In this document: in pieces, positions 1-6,468 of the stretch
How the letters are laid out: each line of letters begins with the position of its first letter
Position numbering within the stretch: position 1 is the stretch's first letter
NCBI GenBank assembly: GCA_018812385.1
Contig: JAHJDU010000144.1
Span: 1 to 21,728, forward strand
Direction: 5' to 3'
DNA length: 21,728 bases
Origin: Pseudomonadota bacterium
GTDB lineage: Bacteria > Desulfobacterota > Desulfobacteria > Desulfobacterales > Desulfobacteraceae
Position numbers and translations under genes: made by a program
Notes under the pieces: model-generated
What the model saw: only the letters and a program-made list of their open reading frames with translations
Told to the model about the DNA's origin: nothing
Databases searched by the model: none

Positions 1-103
1 AGCTTTTCATGCCAAAAACACTCTGTAGTGCCATTTTTTGAGCGCAGCTATCCTGTCGGGTGAGATATTCATATAAATTTTGAGTGTACTTCGTATCATA
101 AGT

Positions 104-1667
104 TTATCCAGAAGGAGCCCAGGCCATTTGTACCATTGCAATCTTTTTGCGTGCCGCAATCAGTATGTCATATGACGGATGGCCTTTGGGCAAACGTAAA
201 AACAAACTGCGGGAACGTTTTATGATTCTCCCCGGGATATTGATTATAGAAAACCTGATCCTCTTCATCCGCTGGTTTGCCATGGAAGAATTCAAAGCTA
301 TATTTTTCATCATTGCATTCAAATTTAAGGCCATTATCATTATCCACCACCATGCAGCGTTCTCTCCAAAATCTGCAGAAGGAAGTTTCCCACCGGCCAA
401 GTCATCTTTCATAACAGCGTGGGCTTCTTCACTTTTACCACATCTTGCATGGAGCCAGTGAATGAGATCTTCCCCATTCATTTCCTTTATATTTGTAACA
501 ATCCCAAAAACCTTATACCTTTTTGTATCTATCTGTATTGTGGGAAAAGGAAGGGATAGTTGAGGGTCTGCCATGCCTGGCAAAGACTGCTGCTCTTCAA
601 AGATCTGGCGTTTGGCAAGATATCTGTATTCCGGGGCATTTTTGCTATGGCACAGTTCATTGGGAACAAAGCAGACTTCAGCCCACTGGCTGCCTGTCTT
701 CATCCTTTTTCCACCCCTGTCTTCATAGATCGGATGCCACTCAGAGTCAGGGACTTGTGCAACAGCAGTTTTAAAAGCCAGGGTCACATTGCAGCCTATG
801 GCAAATTCAATTCTGCCAAACCGTTTATTCTCTCCCTTTTCACAGTATTTTAAAAGATCATGCTGGTAGCCTGCAGTGTCTGATCTGAGCTTTACTTCCT
901 CAACGCCTTCAGGAAGGCAGTCCAAGGCCTTTTTAAAAACGTCTAATTGTTTAAAGCCAGCCGGAACATTACCATCACGAAACTGGGTGTGCAGGATAAC
1001 ACCTTGTTCATACCACCATGTATTCAGGGGTTGATATGATTTGAACCCTTTATAACACCATAAGGCATTGTTTTTGTTTGTCTCAACAAGGGTAGCATCC
1101 ATATCTAAAGTTGCTTTTTTTTGTGGATTCACTAAATTTAAGGGGGGCACAGATATCTTTATTTATTTGTTCCAGTCCTGCCAGGTGTTCATTGGGAGCA
1201 GGAATAAATGCTTTTATGTCTGTTTTTTTTCAAATCTTTTCTTGCTCAGGATCATGAAAATTGGATAAGTACCTGAATGCTGCTGATGGGGATGGTACAG
1301 ACCTTTTTTTCTCTTTACGCCACCTTCTTTCCAAAGCTCGGCGGACCTTGCGCTGCAGCCCATGGTACTCGGATTTGCGCAATATTTCACAAAAACCCTC
1401 GTCTGCCTCAAGTATCTTTACGTGTGACCTTCAGGTTAAATCTTCAACACAGGTGCCGCCTGCCAGGTTCAGTAATACCAGTGATGTCACAACCTGCGAG
1501 TCTGTCCAGCCCTGGCCGTTTGTCTTTATTTTTAAATGTTGTTGAATTGATTTGGATAAGCCAATTACTTTGGCCAGATCAAGGTAAACTGGCAAACCAG
1601 CAAGTGCTGTCATGCCGGAATTATTTTTTTCTTCTTCATACTTGAAAGGTAGTACTCCTTGTGTCAT
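104..1667 (-). pseudogene. IS1380-family transposase, inactivated
   Basis: DDE transposase of the IS1380 family, which would move its own insertion sequence by cut-and-paste. The start MTQGVLPFKYEEE at 1667 has a GAGGTG ribosome binding site 8 nt upstream. Recognisable pieces follow in order: the N-terminal region, the LEADEGFCEILRK segment, and a long C-terminal part with LDMDATLVETNK and LRSDTAGYQ, which hold the first two catalytic aspartates. The gene is broken in three places. An in-frame TGA lies at 1433-1431, inside about 18 extra bases after VEDL. A second TGA at 1232-1230 sits at an A8 run where the frame changes. A third shift occurs at the six-base G/C run 1142-1147, after which the frame stays open to the TAA at 104-106. 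Joined up, the product would be about 450-520 residues, normal for the family. Clear terminal inverted repeats were not found, so the element's limits are unknown. Confidence 0.9.
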
Positions 1668-1676
1668 ATTTGTTTC

Positions 1677-1745
1677 ACCTCGTTGATGATAGTTTTTTGC
1701 TTTCACAAACATTCTATCTGCTTGAGCAATCAAGCGCAACGAGGT
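1677..1745 (-). promoter_or_regulatory. Possible fold-back inhibitor of transposase translation
   Basis: A perfect 9-bp inverted repeat, ACCTCGTTG at 1677-1685 and CAACGAGGT at 1737-1745, encloses a smaller hairpin, GCTTGA-gcaa-TCAAGC at 1720-1735. In an RNA read on the minus strand from outside the element, the distal arm would pair with the arm that carries GAGG, the core of the transposase ribosome binding site. That would hide the site. IS10 and IS50 use this design to block translation from read-through transcripts. A transcript starting inside the element, after 1737, would lack the distal arm and leave the site open. The pairing is seen directly; the function is inferred and probably historical because the transposase is dead. 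Confidence 0.5.
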
Positions 1746-1920
1746 TTTTTATTTTTTTGATGGTGAATCGGGGGTGAACCAGACACTTTCCATATCCTGA
1801 TCAATTTCAATAAAAATTATACTTATATATTTATATTGTTGTGAATTGCAAATAATATTTTATATTGGACAAGGCCCAATCAAATGAATCAAGGTTCCAT
1901 GAAATACGGGAATTGTTGTC
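1746..1920. other. AT-rich gap, no gene seen
   Basis: This AT-rich stretch lies between the upstream side of the transposase remnant and the start of the sbcD-type repeat. No plausible open frame with a ribosome binding site, no tRNA-like structure and no terminator was recognised. The outer end of the insertion sequence probably falls near 1775-1790, but no convincing partner was found at the other end. Confidence 0.5.
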
Positions 1921-2202
1921 TGGATTATATCAAGGCATTTTGCAGGATAGCATATAATCTGCCGTCCGCTTAAAAAAGTTGATTTTCCAGTTATTACTAT
2001 GTAGTTTGGCATTGCATAATTTTAACTATCGAACATTGAACTGATGGTACGAAATTTAAAGTTTGTTTTGTATATTGTGAATCGTCGGGAACTAAAAGGG
2101 GTAGCTGCTTCATGAAAATCCTTCATACTTCAGACTGGCATATCGGCCGGTTGCTTTATGGTCGAAACCGGTATGATGAATTTTCGGCATTCCTGGACTG
2201 GC
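1921..2202 (+). repeat. Direct repeat copy A (sbcD upstream region and 5' end)
   Basis: Imperfect copy of 11653-11932 in the same orientation. From 1971 to 2202 I count 10 substitutions in about 232 bases (four before the ATG at 2023, 2032, 2045 and 2087, six after it). Between 1921 and 1970 there are a few more substitutions and a 2-base length difference. Similarity begins sharply at TGGATTATATC and ends sharply after GGACTGGC. It covers the whole upstream region of sbcD, including its ribosome binding site, and about 91 bases of coding sequence. The two copies flank the ABC transporter/dehydrogenase/activator block. Confidence 0.95.
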
Positions 2203-2231
2203 AACATAAGAATACAAGTTCTGGCTGTTAA
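2112..2231 (+). pseudogene. Truncated 5' fragment of sbcD
   Basis: The first 30 codons match the intact SbcD encoded at 11842, including the phosphoesterase metal-site start HTSDWHIG, with only one amino-acid difference (Ala26 for Thr). After Trp30 the frame runs into nine unrelated codons and a TAA at 2229-2231. The remaining nuclease motifs (GDxFD, GNHD, GHLH) are absent, so this cannot be a working nuclease. The original ribosome binding site, AAAAGGGG, is retained, so a 39-residue peptide could still be made. Five of the six coding differences from the intact gene are synonymous. Confidence 0.93.
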
Positions 2232-2303
2232 TTCCTATGATAATTTTAAATTGAATTATTCAACGTCTTCTTAAGATTTTTTACATAATAGGAAAAATTT
2301 ACC

Positions 2304-3398
2304 TTAGGGACAGGATATCTCAACGAGTTTATCTTCATGGTACAGCTTGGTCCATTTCGGCGGGAAGCTCAAGTACCCCTGATCCTTTGGTAGCGGTTGA
2401 GCTTTAGGGACTTTCACTTTGAGTTCTTGTCCTTCAAGGACTACTGTGGCAATACTGAAACTTCCCAGATCTCTCACATCCACGATGGGAACGCTGACAG
2501 CATCAGGGGAAGGGATTGCTTCAAGGCGAAGAAATTCAGGACGAATACCCAATTCTATAGAGCCGTCCAGCTTTTTCCGACAATTTTCCAATCCAGGAAG
2601 GGGTATCCTGGTATTTTTCACCATAAGGGCATTGTTTTCCAAGCGACACGGCATAAAATTCATTGCAGGGGAACCGATAAAGTATCCAGTGAAAGTGTGT
2701 TGAGGGTTTTCAAACAATTCCTGGGGCGTACCCACTTGGATGATCTGGCCGTCGCGCATCAAGACCACTTTATCCGCAAAGGTCATGGCTTCATTCTGGT
2801 CATGTGTCACCAATATCATTGTCAGTTTATAGGCTTTGTTGACCTCTTTGAGTTTTCGCCTCAATTTCCATTTTAAATGGGGATCTACCACTGTAAGGGG
2901 TTCGTCGAGCATAATAACGGCAACATCATTACGCACAAGTCCTCGTCCCAGGGAAATAAGCTGCTTCGCATCTGCAGTCAGTCCCAGTCCAGGCTTCGAC
3001 AGGACGTACGTCAAGTTAAGGAGTTTTGCAACGTCTTTTACCTTGGCATCGATTTCGGTACGGGGAAGCTTTCTGCATCGTAACGGAAAGGCAAGGTTGT
3101 TATAGACGTTCATGGTGGTGTAGATAACGGGAAATTGGAAAACCTGGGCAATGTTTCGTTTAGCAGTAGGGAGATCGGTTATATCCTCCCCATCGAACAA
3201 TACCCTGCCGTCAGAAGGGCGAACCAGACCTGAAATAATATTCAATAATGTGGTCTTTCCGCATCCTGATGGTCCTAAAAGAGCATACTTCTCCCCGTTA
3301 TCCCAAAAAAGATTCATGGGTTGAAGCGCATATTCCTCCAAATTGTCTGATTTACCATAGTATGAGTGTCCAACGTTTTTAAACTCGATTCGTGCCAT
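2304..3398 (-). CDS. ABC transporter ATPase with degenerate signature motif (GlpT/MalK-like)
   Basis: Cytoplasmic ATP-hydrolysing subunit of the carbohydrate/polyol importer, 364 residues, last gene of the operon. Walker A GPSGCGKTT is at residues 42-50, a Q-loop glutamine at 88, Walker B with catalytic glutamate IMLDEP at 162-167, and the switch histidine in VTHDQ at 199. The helical signature that should read LSGGQ is LTADAKQ at 140-146, so it is degenerate. The C-terminal third resembles the MalK-type TOBE regulatory domain. The start has AGGAG seven bases upstream and lies 9 nt after the preceding ATPase gene, so the two are surely co-transcribed. Having two unlike ATPases in one importer is a feature of GlpS/GlpT glycerol systems of rhizobia. 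It most likely pairs with the neighbouring ATPase rather than with itself. Substrate is not determined by this subunit. Confidence 0.9.
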   Translation of the reverse strand: MARIEFKNVGHSYYGKSDNLEEYALQPMNLFWDNGEKYALLGPSGCGKTTLLNIISGLVRPSDGRVLFDGEDITDLPTAKRNIAQVFQFPVIYTTMNVYNNLAFPLRCRKLPRTEIDAKVKDVAKLLNLTYVLSKPGLGLTADAKQLISLGRGLVRNDVAVIMLDEPLTVVDPHLKWKLRRKLKEVNKAYKLTMILVTHDQNEAMTFADKVVLMRDGQIIQVGTPQELFENPQHTFTGYFIGSPAMNFMPCRLENNALMVKNTRIPLPGLENCRKKLDGSIELGIRPEFLRLEAIPSPDAVSVPIVDVRDLGSFSIATVVLEGQELKVKVPKAQPLPKDQGYLSFPPKWTKLYHEDKLVEISCP

Positions 3399-3407
3399 TG
3401 TTGTCTC

Positions 3408-4511
3408 CTAATAAACAGGGGAAAATGCGGTAGATTGTTCCGGTACTGCGACGAGCACCCCTTCTGTGTCAAAAACGAACAAGTTCCGCGAGTTAAAGTA
3501 TGTTAAAATCTGTTCTTCCAGCGTGTGGCCGTGGATACCAAATTCCTGGATAACCCAGGAGACTCTGTTATGACTGACATGAATAAAGGTCTCTGATCCG
3601 CTGATCTCTCCCAGCTCAGTTGTAGCACTAAGCTCTATATCATCTTTGGCTTGTTGTCTAAGGAAGATGTCGCTGGCTCGGAGCCCGAACCGATACTCAC
3701 CATCCTTAAGAGCCTTTAAATGATCGGCTACAGGCACTGAAATTACCTTTCCCAAAACAACACGACTGCCATCAACAATGCCGTCTATCATATTCATGGC
3801 CGGATCATTGAAAACCCGTGCGACCTCTTCCGTCGCTGGATTTCTATAACAGTTATGAGTGGGGCCTGCCTGGAGTTGCCTTCCCTCGTTGAGAATGACT
3901 ACCTGACCACCGAGTAACAAGGGTTCCATTGGATCAGTAGTGGAGTAAATAATAATAGTGTTGTCGTTCTCCACAAAAATATTTCGGAAATCCTCCCGTA
4001 TTTGTTCCCGCAGCTTATAGTCCAGGTTGATGAGGGGCTCATCCATAAGCAAAAGATCAGTTCCTTTAACCAGGGACCTCGCCAGAGCTGTACGCTGCTG
4101 CTGTCCGCCGGAAAGTTCTATAGGTTTCCTCCACAGGAGTGGACTGATTTGGAGAAGTTCCGCAGTAGATCGCACCTTCCGATCAATTTCTGCGGAGCTT
4201 ATTCTGGCGCGTCGAAGGGGGAATGCGATATTTTCATAAACATTCAGGTGGGGGTAATTAATAAACTGTTGGTAAACCATGGCAATGTTTCGTTTCCATA
4301 CCGGAACCGAACTCAAGTCCTTGCCGTTCATCAGTATCCGTCCGCCTGTAGGTCTGTCCAACCCTGCGATGAGCCTCAGTAAAGTGGTTTTCCCGGATAG
4401 TGTCGGGCCAAGAAGCACATTGAAGGACCCTTTTTCTATTTCCAGATTTATATTTGCCAGATGGGTTTCCCCATTAACATTTTTCGAGATATTTTCTAAA
4501 ATAAATGACAT
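3408..4511 (-). CDS. ABC transporter ATPase lacking the switch histidine (GlpS/MalK-like)
   Basis: Second cytoplasmic ATPase of the importer, 367 residues. Walker A GPTLSGKT is at 35-42, the Q-loop at about 81-82, a perfect signature LSGGQQQR at 133-140, and Walker B LLLMDEP at 153-159. The H-loop reads YSTTDP around residue 192, where most importers have VTHD, so the histidine that positions the hydrolytic water is replaced by Thr. A TOBE-like C-terminal domain follows. The start is set by AAGGA at 4520-4524, eight bases upstream. Its defects complement those of the downstream ATPase: this one supplies the good signature, the other the good histidine. Rhizobial GlpS proteins show a similar H-loop substitution as far as I recall, so this may be a family trait rather than decay. 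Confidence 0.9.
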   Translation of the reverse strand: MSFILENISKNVNGETHLANINLEIEKGSFNVLLGPTLSGKTTLLRLIAGLDRPTGGRILMNGKDLSSVPVWKRNIAMVYQQFINYPHLNVYENIAFPLRRARISSAEIDRKVRSTAELLQISPLLWRKPIELSGGQQQRTALARSLVKGTDLLLMDEPLINLDYKLREQIREDFRNIFVENDNTIIIYSTTDPMEPLLLGGQVVILNEGRQLQAGPTHNCYRNPATEEVARVFNDPAMNMIDGIVDGSRVVLGKVISVPVADHLKALKDGEYRFGLRASDIFLRQQAKDDIELSATTELGEISGSETFIHVSHNRVSWVIQEFGIHGHTLEEQILTYFNSRNLFVFDTEGVLVAVPEQSTAFSPVY

Positions 4512-4612
4512 ATTACATTTCCTTGGCTGCTATGGCTGTTCTTGCCCTGTTCTGTTTGAAAATGAAATTTTCCAATTCGTTTTCATCAAGATCTATTTTT
4601 TGTCCAGCCTTG

Positions 4613-5458
4613 TTATTTGATTGCCCCGCTCAGATTCCCGGAGGACAGGTATTTTTCCACGACAAAGGCAAGGACAACCAGCGGTCCCACCGAGATCAGA
4701 GCAGAGGCACTAAGCGTCCACCAAGGGCTTACAGATGAGTTAAGTGCCACGACAGCCACAGGTAACAATTGTGTGTTGGTAAAAGTAAGAATAAAGGCAA
4801 AGAAAAAGTCGTTCCAACCGAAAATCATGCAGAACAACCCCCCCACAACGAGTCCCGGCTTGCAGTTGGGCAGGATGACCCGGAGAAAGCTTTCTATTGG
4901 ATTGCAGCCATCGAGCATCGCTGTTTCATCCAGCTCGACCGGAATTTTCCCGAAAAAATCGACCATGACCCAGACGGCTATAGGCATGAGGAGTGCGATG
5001 TAAACAATAATCAGGCCCAGCATGGTATCCAGCAGTCCCAGCGCCTGGAGCATCAGGAAAAAAGGAATCGCAAGGACTATGGGCGGCATGATCCGTTGGG
5101 AGATAAAAAAGAAAGTTATGTCCGAATTTTTGATGGGGCCTGCTTTGTAGCTGTATCTGGAAAGCCCGTATGCTGCAAGAGTTCCAAGGACCAAGCTGAT
5201 AAAGCTTGCCGAGATTGTCACCGTCAGACTGGAGAGATAAGGGGCAACAATGTCGATACCCTTTCCGGTGCGGTCGAACAGATTCCTCCATCCTTCCAGG
5301 GAGGGTTTGTATTGAAACCATGGGATGTATTTAGCCCCTGATACGACCCCCTCTGTTGTCTTGAAGGAGGTGGTCAGTGCCCATAGGAAGGGGCTGACCA
5401 CGAAGGTGGACCAGCAAATAATCGCCCCATATTTCAAAAAACGATAAAAGGTCAGCAT
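4613..5458 (-). CDS. Carbohydrate/polyol ABC transporter permease, MalG/GlpQ type
   Basis: Inner-membrane channel subunit, 281 residues, with about six hydrophobic segments starting at residues 10-30. The cytoplasmic EAA loop that docks on the ATPase is visible as ELDETAMLDGCNPIESFLRV followed by ILP. The ending GNLSGAIK is typical of MalG-like permeases. The ATG at 5458-5456 shares a base with the stop codon of the preceding permease (TAATG), which indicates translational coupling and 1:1 assembly of the two permeases. About 100 bases separate it from the next gene, longer than the other spacings among the permease and ATPase genes. It should form the membrane pore with the permease encoded upstream. 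Confidence 0.92.
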   Translation of the reverse strand: MLTFYRFLKYGAIICWSTFVVSPFLWALTTSFKTTEGVVSGAKYIPWFQYKPSLEGWRNLFDRTGKGIDIVAPYLSSLTVTISASFISLVLGTLAAYGLSRYSYKAGPIKNSDITFFFISQRIMPPIVLAIPFFLMLQALGLLDTMLGLIIVYIALLMPIAVWVMVDFFGKIPVELDETAMLDGCNPIESFLRVILPNCKPGLVVGGLFCMIFGWNDFFFAFILTFTNTQLLPVAVVALNSSVSPWWTLSASALISVGPLVVLAFVVEKYLSSGNLSGAIK

Positions 5459-6333
5459 TACTTACCCTCCTTGACAATCATTAATTTGACGAGAACTTTT
5501 GCGATAATGGTTAATGCGATGATCATTATTACCAGGTAAACAACAGACATGGAAGCTGCATAGCCTATCTGGAAGTCACGCAACCCTCTGATGTAAATGT
5601 AATAGCTCCCTGTTTCCGTGGCCGTTCCGGGCCCTCCTGATGTTAACACATACACGGTTTCCATAATTTTTGACGCCTCGATAAGCCGGATAATTATAGC
5701 TGCGATGGTGATGGGTGCCATTAGCGGAAAAGTCACCAGGAAAAAGGTGCGCAACGGGCCAGCCCCGTCTACCTTTGCAGCCTGAAACGGTTCTCTGGGC
5801 AGTGAAAGAAGACCCGCCAAAAGAAGGAGAAACATGAACGGTGTCCATTGCCATATTTCCACAATCATGACACTGACCATGGACATCTTTGCCGTGGAAA
5901 GCCAGGGAACGGGATCAATTCCGATAACTCCCAGCAGGTTATTTAAAGGACCCAGAGATTCATGGAACATCGTTCGCCAGATAACAGACATAATGACCGG
6001 GGTCGTCATCATCGGAACCAGGAAAAGAATCCGGAAAAACTTTTTATATTGAACATCCTTCCACACCAATAAGGCCAGGGCAAAGCCAAGTACATATTCA
6101 GTGATTACGGTGACTGTGGCTATAAAGCAAAGCCGTCCCATGGATTCCCAGAATCTCGTGTCGGCAAAAACTCTCAGGTAGTTTTTGATACCGAGCCAGT
6201 CAAGACCTGGGGAAATAACGTCCCAACTTGAAAAACTGACCCTGATAGTAAATAGCAACGGGAAGATTATAATTGCTATCAAGACCAAAAGGCCGGGAAG
6301 TAAAAACATTAATTTCGGACGAGTGGTATGCAT
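5458..6333 (-). CDS. Carbohydrate/polyol ABC transporter permease, MalF/GlpP type
   Basis: Inner-membrane channel subunit, 291 residues from the chosen start. I prefer the ATG at 6333 (MHTTRPKLMFLLPGLL) because GAGGA sits five bases upstream. A GTG at 6369 would add 12 residues but has only a weak site. About six membrane segments are present, the first immediately after the start. The EAA loop reads EPFQAAKVDGAGPLRTFFLV, then TFPL, a good match to the consensus that contacts the ATPases. The stop overlaps the next permease start by one base. The gene lies downstream of the solute-binding protein gene, separated by a 12-bp stem-loop. Family membership is sure; the substrate is inferred only from neighbours. 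Confidence 0.92.
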   Translation of the reverse strand: MHTTRPKLMFLLPGLLVLIAIIIFPLLFTIRVSFSSWDVISPGLDWLGIKNYLRVFADTRFWESMGRLCFIATVTVITEYVLGFALALLVWKDVQYKKFFRILFLVPMMTTPVIMSVIWRTMFHESLGPLNNLLGVIGIDPVPWLSTAKMSMVSVMIVEIWQWTPFMFLLLLAGLLSLPREPFQAAKVDGAGPLRTFFLVTFPLMAPITIAAIIIRLIEASKIMETVYVLTSGGPGTATETGSYYIYIRGLRDFQIGYAASMSVVYLVIMIIALTIIAKVLVKLMIVKEGK

Positions 6334-6338
6334 GCTAT

Positions 6339-6343
6339 TCCTC
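6339..6343 (-). promoter_or_regulatory. Ribosome binding site deciding the permease start
   Basis: GAGGA on the minus strand, five bases before the ATG at 6333. The longer in-frame GTG start at 6369 lacks a comparable site, so the shorter protein is preferred. Confidence 0.6.
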
Positions 6344-6429
6344 GTACATGGTGCCTGTGTGGCGTTCACCAGCTCTCTGTCAGATCTGATATTCCATGAA
6401 TGCTAAAATTAAGTTAGTTGCTGATCGTT

Positions 6430-6462
6430 TGACTGAGGGATTAGATAAGTATCCCTCAGTCA
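6430..6462 (-). promoter_or_regulatory. Intercistronic stem-loop after the solute-binding protein gene
   Basis: A perfect 12-bp inverted repeat, TGACTGAGGGAT at 6430-6441 and ATCCCTCAGTCA at 6451-6462, with a 9-base loop. It starts seven bases past the solute-binding protein stop codon, inside the operon. On the minus strand it is not followed by a T-run, so it is not a standard terminator. Hairpins in this position usually protect the upstream mRNA from 3' decay, giving excess binding protein over permeases, as between malE and malF. That role is inferred. Confidence 0.7.
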
Positions 6463-6468
6463 GTTATA

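Noticed and set aside
51..64. CCTGTCGGGTGAG compared with the inward reading near 1775-1788 as possible terminal inverted repeats of the insertion sequence.
   Set aside because: Only about seven of nine core bases agree and similarity does not extend, so the element ends were not called.
1431..1433. In-frame TGA in the transposase as possible selenocysteine or other recoding.
   Set aside because: It lies within extra bases not expected in the family, and two further frame lesions downstream show plain decay.
2203..2303. Terminator for the transporter operon after the last ATPase.
   Set aside because: Only a weak TTGAAT-ATTCAA symmetry and scattered T-runs are present; no GC-rich stem followed by a T-tract was found.
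4769..5341. Long plus-strand open frame of 190 codons.
   Set aside because: It is antisense to the MalG-type permease, has no known motifs, and the minus strand clearly encodes the EAA loop and membrane segments.
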